Part shown: positions 51,493-59,480 of the stretch, one piece after another | Layout: the number at the start of each line of letters is the position of its first letter | How positions within the stretch are numbered: the stretch's first letter is position 1 | Assembly (NCBI GenBank): GCA_033439795.1 | Contig: JAUTDP010000019.1 | Location: 124,001-188,000 of the forward strand | DNA: 64,000 bases | Direction: 5' to 3' | Origin: Sordaria brevicollis | Taxonomy: Eukaryota; Ascomycota; Sordariomycetes; Sordariales; Sordariaceae | The notes under the pieces: generated by a model | What the model was told of the DNA's origin: nothing | The model's input: the letters and a program-made list of their open reading frames with translations, nothing else | Databases searched by the model: none | Position numbers and translations under genes: made by a program

Positions 51493-51731
51493 TATAAAGG
51501 GTATAATACAATTAGTACAAATACTAAATTTTAACGAATCGATAAAGTTTTACGAAGGGGAAAAGGGAGGAAGGGAGGCGCCCTCTAGGCGGTACTAATT
51601 AGCTATCCTTTTGAGGACCGGGCATAGGCTACTCCGCTTGCCGTGGCGGTAAGGACCGCGATTGGCGGCCCGACTGGCGGCACGACTAGTAGTACCAGTC
51701 AGACTCAGCCACGGGCATCAGCCCTATAACA
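51493..51731 (-). repeat. 5' LTR of element B
   Basis: 239 bp, gap-free with 44301-44539. The outer end (51660-51731) keeps CpA/TpG (GACTCAGCCACGGGCATCAG), while the inner start TATAAAGGGTATAATA is converted. TSD ATAAT follows. Confidence 0.92.
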
Positions 51732-52030
51732 ATAATATTTAAATACTTAGAATCCTAAACGTAAAAACATTAAAATTAATAATTAAATTCTATTATATTA
51801 ATATTTAATAATGTTAATTAAAATAGGAAATATAAATAAGGATAATTAAAATATAATATTTCGAAACTTTAAAAATACCCGCAAACGGTATAATTAAGGT
51901 ATTAACCGTAAAAAAATATTAGGAATTTAGGAAATTAATAAGGATAAATTCTATACGAAATAAGGAAGGTTATTAGCGGGTAAAATACCTAAGGATTAAG
52001 GAAATAAATAAAGAGGAATAATTAGTCTTA
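51732..52030 (+). pseudogene. Copia G pol, C-terminal end of RNase H
   Basis: Continues the frame cut at 44300: ILRILNVKTLKLI, the FYYINI (HID/HYHW-type) box, IKI.YFETLKIPANGIIKVLTVKKY (pieces as mutated; the MPADGLTKAL-type end of Copia pol), then .EFRKLIRI. It ends near 52020. 52031-52130 is the last AT-rich stretch; no PPT or LTR can be shown. Confidence 0.8.
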
Positions 52031-52130
52031 TATAAATAGCTTCAAATTTATCCATTTTAGGAAATAAATTATATTTAGGGAAGTATATTAAATTAGAGAG
52101 TAGATTCGATTAGTAAAAACAAGTTTACGT

Positions 52131-53528
52131 AAGGCGCCCCAGCCACTAAATTCTAGTTACAGACCTTCCTAATAATCTGGGCACCCCCAACTCGGGTTCT
52201 ACAGAACTCTTCTAAATTACACATCGATTTTTAACCCTCAATTACGATATCCACATTGCTGTGCAATCTGACAGAACGTGGAAAAGCAAACAATGGATTT
52301 TATGTAGTGACGCATGCCCCATGCCTCACTCAGAGCGAAGGGCTAAGGCGGGGCTGGGCAATAACGGCGCGCGGCAAGGGCAAACACGAAGGGATGGTTG
52401 AATAATGAATGATTGACTCGTTGCCCGGGCGTGTGAACCGGGTTGTGCGATGATGGACAGAAGGAAATGGTGGGTGACGATTGGAAGTCAAATTGAAGCA
52501 TTCAAAGATATCTGGAGAGGACTGATATATGTTGGCATCATTGACACTTTTGGGTCGGTGTTGTGGCACATGGTAGTAACTACCGTAGACAGATGCGGCT
52601 CTCGTCAATGTTACTTAGTCAACGTTTTCCTTCATGGACCCTCCAAGATTTCCTAGACTCATACCGCTTCCATGAGCCAGGCCTGCGTGGGCTTTGTTGT
52701 ATCCGATCATCTGGTAATGGTAAGGACTCTCCTAGCCTTGGTCTGGATTAGTCGAAAGATACCTTGAAATCCACCTGCTTTCGTTCCACTGTTGGCCATT
52801 TCGGGTTCCCTCTACTCATACCACTTCCATGAGCTGGGCCTGCGTGGGCTTTGTTCTGTCCGATTTTCGGGTAATGGTACCTAAGTAAGCACTCTCAACT
52901 TTTGGGCTGTAGCAGTCAAATGACGATTCGAATTGACCTACTTTTATCCATAAGTATTTTCAGTTGAATCCCTAGCGGCGGAGTGGTCGTCGAATAGAGT
53001 GATGTGTGTACTATTATATGTTCTCGATGATACACTCCAATGCTGGTTTGATTGTTAACGTGGTACTTCTTAACTACTTATACAAGACGTCCGGGCTCAT
53101 ACAAAACCTTGGTAGGATAGGATAATATACCTAATCGCTTTTTTAGAATGGTGTTCAATGAACTCGAAAAGTCATTGAGAATCTTATGAGAGACCTTTTC
53201 AAGAATAAGATACACTTCAATTCTTGAACGAAACGGGTCAGTTGAAAATCCAAATGCCTATCAAAGACGACTTGAAGTCCCGACCTAACAAACAAACCAG
53301 AATTTGAGTGTACGAGCAATCTGTGTTGATGCCAGGCGTCTTAGTACCTCTAGATCACGGTACGGTCGACAGGTACCCCACCCCCATCCATCTGAGAAGC
53401 ATCTCTGTGATGGCTCAACTCCTGGCTCAACCGCCCCACCGCACGCAATTTTTGTCATCGTCTGTTCACCGCTGCTGCACCTTGGGAGTACCAGAGAAGC
53501 ATCAATCTTGGTTGGGGTATTTGAACTC
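52131..53528. other. Gene-poor left part of the GC-balanced island
   Basis: Composition switches near 52108-52150 to normal, with CpA/TpG common. No ORF above ~90 codons and no known domain, and the short ORFs overlap on several frames. Contains the 157-bp duplication (52657-52970). It may include the 3' flank of the MetE-like gene and sequence left from a lost gene. Confidence 0.6.
52657..52970. repeat. Diverged tandem duplication, 157-bp period
   Basis: Units start ACTCATACC at 52657 and 52814. Conserved blocks are TTCCATGAGC, then GGCCTGCGTGGGCTTTGTT, then GGTAATGGTA; the distal parts match more weakly. Differences include transversions and indels, so this is not only RIP. Confidence 0.8.
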
Positions 53529-53534
53529 TTTATT
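53529..53534 (-). terminator. Poly(A) signal of the MetE-like gene
   Basis: AATAAA on the - strand, about 52 nt after the TAG stop at 53588-53586. Confidence 0.55.
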
Positions 53535-53585
53535 ATTCTCATTTTTTTTTCCTAACCTTTCCAAAAACTAAACCGACGCATCCAT

Positions 53586-54743
53586 CTACTGCGACAAATC
53601 CTCGCCCCAAACCTCCTTGGCTATCTCCACCTCGAGACGGACCTTAGCCCACTGCTCCTCGACCGTCAAGTCGTTTCCTTCCTTGGTCGAGCTGAAGCCG
53701 CACTGGTGCGACAAGCAGAGCTGATCCAGACCCCTGGGGCAGTACTCGGCCGCCTCCTTCAACCTCTTGATCATCTCCGCCTTGTCGTCCAGCTCGGCCT
53801 TCTTGCTCGACATGACGCCCAAAACCACAATCTTGTCCTCGGGCAGGTGGCGGAGCGGGGAGAAGTCGCCGGAGCGGGCGTCGTCGAACTCGAGGAAGTA
53901 GACGTCGACGTTGAGGCCCTTGAACAGGGTCTCGGCGACGGGCTCGTAGCCGCCCTGGGCAAACCACTGGGAGCGGAAGTTGCCGCGGCACAGGTGGATG
54001 CCAATGGTCATGTCCTTGGGCCGCTTGCTGATGGAGGCGTTGATGATGTCGACGCACTGCTTGGTAAGCTCGGCGGGCGTCTTGCCGTGGCGCTGGGCGG
54101 CCTCCTGGCTCATCTTCTCGTCGCAGAGGTAGGCCAGGTTGGTGTCGTCCAGCTGGACGAAGCGGCAGCCGGCGGCGTACAGGTCGTCGAGCTCGGCCTG
54201 GTAGGCCTTGGCGATGTCCTCGAAGAGCGGCTCGAGCGTGGGGTAGGCCTCCTCGTCGATGGCGTCGCGGCCGCTGCGGAAGTAGACCATGGTCGGGCTG
54301 GGAATGCACACCTTGGCGGTGATGGTCTGAGTGGAGCTCGTGTTGGCCTTTACGGCGTTAATTTGTTCGTCCACGAATTTGAAGTCCTCCACCTGAATCG
54401 CTTTGGGGTGTCCTAGCTTGCCCACAACGACGAGTCTGGGAGGGGTCATGCCGTGGGAGGTGACGTTGGTGGAGGCGACGTGACCGCGCTTCTCGACACC
54501 GGCCAGATGCTGGAGGAAGTCGATGTGGAACCATTCTCTCCTGTACTCCCCGTCTGTCACGCTCATGAGACCATTCTCGATTTGTTCCCGGACAACGGTA
54601 GCGATGTGCTCGTCCTCAACCTTGCGGAGGTCCGCTGCGGTTGCATTTTGCTTCTCGACCTGTTCACGGGTCTCGAGGATGGCCTTGGGGCGGAGGAAGG
54701 ACCCGACGTGGTCCGCGCGGTAAACTCCGGCCGGAAGAGGCAT
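53586..54743 (-). CDS. MetE/UROD-like protein (cobalamin-independent methionine synthase C-terminal family), 385 aa
   Basis: A single-exon gene for a zinc-dependent TIM-barrel of the MetE C-terminal family, the part that moves a methyl group to a thiol such as homocysteine. Start ATG is at 54743. The frame stays open to 54938 but begins there with TTG, and the added 65 residues are low-complexity 5'UTR text next to a TATA box. Motifs: HVGSFLRP (12-19), VQLDDT (196-201), GIHLCRGNF (248-256), FLEFDDARSGDFSPLRHLP (283-301), LGVMSSKKAELD (308-319), LSHQCGFSST (344-353). Predicted zinc ligands His250, Cys252, Glu285 and Cys348 are all present. The length matches stand-alone MetE-like proteins (bacterial YxjG/YxjH type), half of full MetE, so it lacks the N-terminal barrel. 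Likely cytosolic: no signal peptide or membrane segment. Exact substrate unknown. It has normal codon use and no RIP. Confidence 0.92.
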   Translation of the reverse strand: MPLPAGVYRADHVGSFLRPKAILETREQVEKQNATAADLRKVEDEHIATVVREQIENGLMSVTDGEYRREWFHIDFLQHLAGVEKRGHVASTNVTSHGMTPPRLVVVGKLGHPKAIQVEDFKFVDEQINAVKANTSSTQTITAKVCIPSPTMVYFRSGRDAIDEEAYPTLEPLFEDIAKAYQAELDDLYAAGCRFVQLDDTNLAYLCDEKMSQEAAQRHGKTPAELTKQCVDIINASISKRPKDMTIGIHLCRGNFRSQWFAQGGYEPVAETLFKGLNVDVYFLEFDDARSGDFSPLRHLPEDKIVVLGVMSSKKAELDDKAEMIKRLKEAAEYCPRGLDQLCLSHQCGFSSTKEGNDLTVEEQWAKVRLEVEIAKEVWGEDLSQ

Positions 54744-54926
54744 GGTGTTGGGTATCTGGGTGTGTGTGTTTGGTGGTGGTGGGAACGGCCCGGGTATATT
54801 CGATGGGGAGATACGGTGTCGATGTGTTTCCGACCCAGTACCAAGGTTTTCGTCGAGAGAAGGTGGGATAGAAGATGGTGTGAGCAACGGGTAGAGAGGG
54901 CGCGGCTCGAGATGGGCGTCTCTTTT

Positions 54927-54936
54927 GCTATATAGC
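54927..54936 (-). promoter_or_regulatory. TATA-like box of the MetE-like gene
   Basis: GCTATATAGC (palindromic) about 185 bp before the ATG. The C/T-rich leader between them on the - strand fits a 5'UTR of ~150 nt. Confidence 0.5.
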
Positions 54937-54949
54937 AAGTTGGCTGCCT

Positions 54950-55748
54950 ATCACCGCCCCATCTTCTCCTCAGCTCCACCTCCTATCGTGTCATCGGGGA
55001 CTCGGGGAGGAGGAGGAGGCTCATGTCGAAGGGTCCTAGAGGTATCCTCGGGGTGCGATGATCCATATTGTTGGGCCTGAAGAGGCAGGAGAGGGCATTG
55101 CCGTGTGTGTCTACGCAACAAAAGCCATTGCCGTTGTGCGGGGTAGAGGAGGCGATGTTGCTTTGGCGGTCGCTTGCTGGAGTCTGGGCATGTGGGCAAA
55201 GCTTTTCCGGAGGAACGATAACCCCCAGACTCTTGGGCTATTGTTGTCAGCCCCTTTCCGTGCGGCCTTCAAACCCTTTCGCCGGCTCGTGATGTCATGT
55301 CACCGACTGCCGAAGAAAACAGCTGTGAGCCTGTGACGAGAAGCGGAAAGTCGGAACGCTAGCCCACAAGCCGACGCCAGCATGCCGGCTCGAGTGGGCA
55401 CGGACAGTGACCGCAGTGGGGTCCTAATCAGATCCAGGGCTCCAGGGCCCAGGCAGGGAGTCAGTCATATCCACAATCCCGAGATCGGGGTCGGCAACGA
55501 ATTGGAGGTTGGAAACATCTGAGATGGTGACTGGGAGACGAAATCATCCATGGCGCGAGCGTGAGCTTCATCTTTTATACTCTTTTGCTGGTCAAGTGTT
55601 GGCTGGCAAGGTCGGTCGGCATATGTATGTCATGGTGATGGAGGCCTTGGAGTTTGTTGCCGTGCCGACAAGAACTTGCTGTCCACTCAAGCTCTCTTCC
55701 CCCGCCCCCACTTACCGATCTGCCGGAAGTGAATGACCGGGTAAAGAA
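54950..55748. other. Intergenic region upstream of the MetE-like gene
   Basis: Normal composition, no supported gene. A near match to the CYS-3-type site ATGRYRYCAT lies at 55289-55298 (GTGATGTCAT, one mismatch). Short ORFs here overlap each other on several frames and have no domain. Confidence 0.55.
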
Positions 55749-57118
55749 GTGGAGGGTCCAAGCCGGGAGGAGTTGCTGCAAGAGTGGCACACATGGCAGT
55801 TCCCGCCCGCTTTTTTGACATCTCTGTTCCTGAACTCAATGCATCTCATCAATGTTGACGTTGTCAGTCTGCGAGAGGTTTCCTTTTCCCGTTGTTTGCC
55901 TTCAATCAGTTTCTCTACACCACCATTCAAGACGCCGCCAACCGTATCTTACCACAGCCCGCCCGTCTACACTCCGGAACGGAAACTGAACCCGTTCATC
56001 CTCCTCCTCCCTCCTCTCTGCCGGCGGCCGCTCTTCTGCAACTTGTGTTACCTCATATTCTCACCGAACCGGAGTTGTCTCATTGTCTCACCTCCATTTC
56101 CTCCTACCCTTCTTTGAGAAGATCCAACATTCCGCTGACCATCTTTTCTCGGTCGTTTTTGTTTCACTCTCTTTTCGTTCTACCGCTTTCAACAACAAGC
56201 GGCAACTATCCCATCCCGTCCGTCACGCCTTTACCCGCCCGCTCACAAAGTTCACACAAGTCGTTCCGTTGCCCCCTTTTTTTTGTCCCACGGTTACACA
56301 ATACACGCACCTCAAAGCCAGCAGCTCTAGATTTAGGCGTTTGCCCCCCCTAGCACAACGTCAAAGGATTGCCCCCTTCGTGTGTGTTCGTGTTCCCGTC
56401 CTTTCTCGTTCAGGCAATTGGCACAAACTGCCACGCATATGCTTGTCTCGGCGGAGGGCATTTCCAATTCCAACTCCAATCCATCCTTCCTACTTCGATC
56501 GAGTTGATCTGATCAATCCTCCTACTGTGCCATACCCAGGTTCCTGCCAGCTGCAAAGTCCCCAATTCAGCTCCCTTCTGGTCTCACTTGATGTTTTCAG
56601 TGGGGGTAGTAGCCTGAGTAGTGTACTCGAGGATCTGGTTTCGGCGGCGGCGGCTCCAAAACTCCTGGAACAACACGAACAGAGATTGAACAGAAAGAAG
56701 CGGTGTGTTTTGGATTATGTTTTTCTTTATGGTCGGAGCTTTTTGAAGGAAGATGTCTAAGACCGCACTCTTCCTTTGTTGTTTCTGTTTACCCTGTGCT
56801 TCCTATTTCGGACGGGAAGTTGGGAGCAGAGCAGATTGACAGGGCCACTGGCGTCCGCAGATTTGTTGAAGGCGGATAGAGGCGAGACGAGACGGAAAGC
56901 CGAGAAAAAGGCGAGAAAAAAGAAATGCATGCCGTTGGCTTGGCTGGATTTCTGGAATTGCTGGCGGTTTGAGTTGAATTGACTTGCCGAAATGAAATGT
57001 TCGACTCACATGGAGATTTCGCAAGCGCTTCACTAGCGAACGTTCCCGAACTCAAACACCTTGACAGTCTTGGCGTGAGGGGGTGTGTGCACACCGCACA
57101 CAATTACACAACCTCGTA
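55749..57118 (+). other. Promoter/5'UTR-like region facing right, no intact gene
   Basis: Long C/T-rich stretches on + (about 55985-56120, 56190-56300, 56440-56500) are typical of strong fungal promoters and leaders. Three overlapping + ORFs (122, 153 and 225 codons; longest 56083-56760) are in different frames, Ser/Pro/Phe-rich and without a domain, so I do not call them genes. The end of the longest (LLEQHEQRLNRKKR) could be a real exon. AT-rich sequence begins at ~57118, so a gene body that once followed may have been lost. Confidence 0.45.
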
Positions 57119-57409
57119 AAAATCGTAAATCTTATTCGTTTTCAACCGTTTCTATACAAAATCGAAGCCCAATAACCACATTTTCATTATAGAAAGTAAA
57201 TAAACAACATCGCTATTATTATTAAATATCTTTACTATTTTTTTTATTATAATACCGCTTAAATCTATCCTTAGAACTTAACCTAAGAAGCGTACTCATC
57301 GCGGTAATACTATTTCGGTCTATTTTAATGAGGATTAAATTAATCTTAAAACCCCGTTAATTTTATAATGTATTTTTACCTACCCTAAAAAGAAGAATTA
57401 TATTTTAAT
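57119..57409. other. Boundary into the right AT-rich block
   Basis: CpA/TpG persist to about 57215 and then vanish. No gene seen. Confidence 0.5.
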
Positions 57410-58960
57410 CGAAGTAAAGGAGGTTATTATTAATCTATTTAAAATTAAAAATAAAGCTATTCTTAAAAGAAAAGCCGCGCTTAAGAAGAAAATTACGCCT
57501 AAGAAGAAAGCCGCGCTTAAGAAGCTTACCGTTATTAAAAAAGGGAAGGAAAAGGCCCAGGACCCTATTCTAAAATTAGAAGTCGAAATTAATAGCGACT
57601 TACTACCCTCCTCCTCCTTTAAAATAGCCGACGAATTTATCGAAATTTCTAACGGTATTAATAATATTTTTAATTTTAATAATAAAAACGAATAGGATTA
57701 AAAATTCCCTATTCGCTTAATACTTATTAAAAATACTTTTAATATTTCGTTCGTTTATTTTAATAATAAAGACGTCGATTTAATTTCGTTAATTAAATAA
57801 ATTATAGCCCTTCCTTCGATTATAAATTAACGCCGTAAAGCTGTAATCTTTACCGCGCTTATTTACCCGCTAGCTATATAAATAGAATTTATAATTATTA
57901 AGTCCTATTTTACTAATTCCCGTAATAAACCTCTTACTATTTTAAATCGTAATATATATAAAGAGGTAAAGGTCGAATAAAAAAGGGGGAAATTCTACCC
58001 GTAGCGTTTTGGTACTAACTTATTCGGCGAAATTTTATTAATATAGAGAGAATATATATAAGAAGTTATTAATAATAATATAGTTATTAATATAAAATTT
58101 TAGATTATATTATATAACGTTATATATAACGTTATTATTTATAATAATAATAATAGGAATCGCGTTATAATTTATAATTATAACGTAGCGGGTAATTAAT
58201 TTTCTAATAAATATATTAAATTCGATTACAATTTTATTATAAAAGCGTACTTTCGTTATAACCGTTAATATAACGTTTTTATTATTACCTTTAAATTTTG
58301 TTTAATTAAATTATTTATTAATTTTATATAATTATTAATATTTCCTATTCCTTTTATAATCGACCCGTTAATATTTATTCCTTCCTACAACTTTATAAAC
58401 CCGTTTATAATTATATAGGCGGTTATTTTTACTACTTAAATATTTCGAATTTCGTATACTCTTAGTAATGGTATTAGGGATAAAAGGATAAGTAAGCAAA
58501 TTATAACGAATATTATATTAAAAGAAGTTACTAAAGTAAAAAAAGAGGATAAAGAAAAGGAGGCGCGTACTAATAAAAAGCTACGCGGTTTAATATTTCG
58601 AAACCTTTATAATTCGTAAAAGTATATTTTAAATTTTAAATATAAAAATTATAATAAAGCCGTTGAATATTAATTATATTATTTTATAAATAGGAATAAA
58701 ATTTATTATAATTTCTCCTTTATATAAATTGGTAAATAAGTACGTACTATTTAATAATAGAAGGCTATATCTATTAATTTATTAAGGGATATATTATAGG
58801 AAATAATTAATAAAGACGCCGCTAATAAGGGTAATAATAATAATAATAGTAGCGTTAATATAATAAAATTTCGAAAACGCGGCGGGGGTATTAACGTTAA
58901 CGTTATTAATAATATAAATAGCGGTAATAATAATACTTATATTGAAATGGGGAAGAAAAA
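57410..58960 (+). pseudogene. Unidentified Lys-rich coding remnant
   Basis: A + frame opens with repeated basic units (KRKAALKKK, PKKKAALKKL, IKKGKEKAQDP; DNA repeat GCCGCGCTTAAGAAG at 57474-57488 and 57510-57524), then KLEVEINSDLLPSSSF, ADEFIEISNGINNIF and FVYFNNKDVDLISLIK. After a likely Gln stop at 57978 it continues with KFYP.RFGTNLFGEILLI and ends in a Lys/Glu- and Asn-rich region (KVKKEDKEKEARTNKKLRG). The basic start resembles a histone H1 tail only in composition. No family recognised; could be a transposon ORF or a RIP-killed duplicated gene. Confidence 0.45.
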
Positions 58961-59480
58961 CAACCCCAAACAACTACTACCACCATAACAATTGGGAAAG
59001 GAACCATATTAAAAACTTCTAATAAGACTAAAAGAGTAGAGAGGGGAGCAGATCTATAAGGGAGAAAAGAGTAATTTGACAGTAGGAACATCTTTTTCGA
59101 CTTAACTATATCTTTTCTTTTACCCATTATAGAGGCAGGGTTAGGAAGTCTTAAAAACTTAATTAAGGAGCTAATTTTCACCAAATTGAAGAAGATTTTT
59201 ATCTCAAAGATTGAATAAAATCTAATTATTATTCTAGTAAAAATTGCCTAACCTTCTTTCTTTTCTTTTTAATTACCTTTCTTTCCTTTTATTCCTTTAA
59301 AACTTTCCTTCTTTCTATATAAAAGTCCGAAATTCATTCTACAATTTTCTTTCTTAATCTACTTAATATACTACTATTATATTTCCTTCAAATTAATTTA
59401 TTATAACGTATCCTTATCCTATACCTCTTTTCTTAAATTATAATTAGGGAAAATCCCTAGAAGAATTCCTTTAGAATAAA
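58945..59480. other. RIP-sparse patch with TATA box and pyrimidine-rich leader
   Basis: 58945-59260 keeps CpA/TpG (AACAACCCCAAACAACTACT). 59270-59310 is C/T-rich, TATATAAAAG lies at 59316-59325, and further C/T text runs to ~59430. It reads as a + strand promoter or LTR facing the sequence after 59480. No second copy is in the window. The - strand open stretch 58906-59184 has no domain. Confidence 0.45.

Larger units (their letters stand above)
44301..51731 (-). mobile_element. Ty3/Gypsy retrotransposon B (7,431 bp), second copy of family A
   Basis: 239-bp LTRs, TSD ATAAT, same order and orientation as A and alignable along its length. Inserted in the Copia RNase H gene, whose frame is restored when B and one TSD are removed. 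More heavily converted than A inside, with less conversion at outer LTR edges. Confidence 0.92.
31224..52130 (+). mobile_element. Ty1/Copia retrotransposon G, broken by elements D, E and B
   Basis: Supported by a Copia RT/RNase H frame read on + in 43289-44300 that resumes at 51732 after B is removed. The 5' part is inferred: 31224-31495 looks like the right part of an LTR and 31500-32177 like gag. About 2-3 kb of expected pol (protease, integrase, first part of RT) is missing between 32177 and 43289, so a deletion accompanied or preceded the MULE insertion, or the left part belongs to another element. No 3' LTR is seen before the island. Confidence 0.65.

Noticed and set aside
1..52130. AT-rich blocks as mitochondrial DNA or centromere
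   Set aside because: Coding is retroelement, MULE and Helitron with CpA/TpG loss and CpG kept, which is RIP. No mitochondrial genes. Centromeric position cannot be judged from this window.
53706..54416. 236-codon + strand ORF inside the MetE-like gene
   Set aside because: It is the antisense shadow of a GC-rich gene with strong third-position bias. Its Leu/Gly/Val-rich protein has no domain, while the - frame has conserved catalytic motifs. The 221-codon - frame 53644-54309 is likewise a shifted shadow (Arg-rich).
54744..54938. 65-residue N-terminal extension of the MetE-like protein
   Set aside because: The frame begins at TTG, overlaps the TATA-like box and is low-complexity. The family start motif follows the ATG at 54743.
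56083..56760. 225-codon + ORF as a gene
   Set aside because: Overlaps two other + ORFs in other frames, is biased by C/T-rich DNA (Ser/Phe/Pro/Leu) and has no domain. Kept only as part of a promoter-like region.
31330..58016. AGCGTTTTGGTACTAA shared by 31331 and 58001 as a dispersed repeat
   Set aside because: The match stops after about 16 bases, which chance could give in a 64-kb biased sequence.
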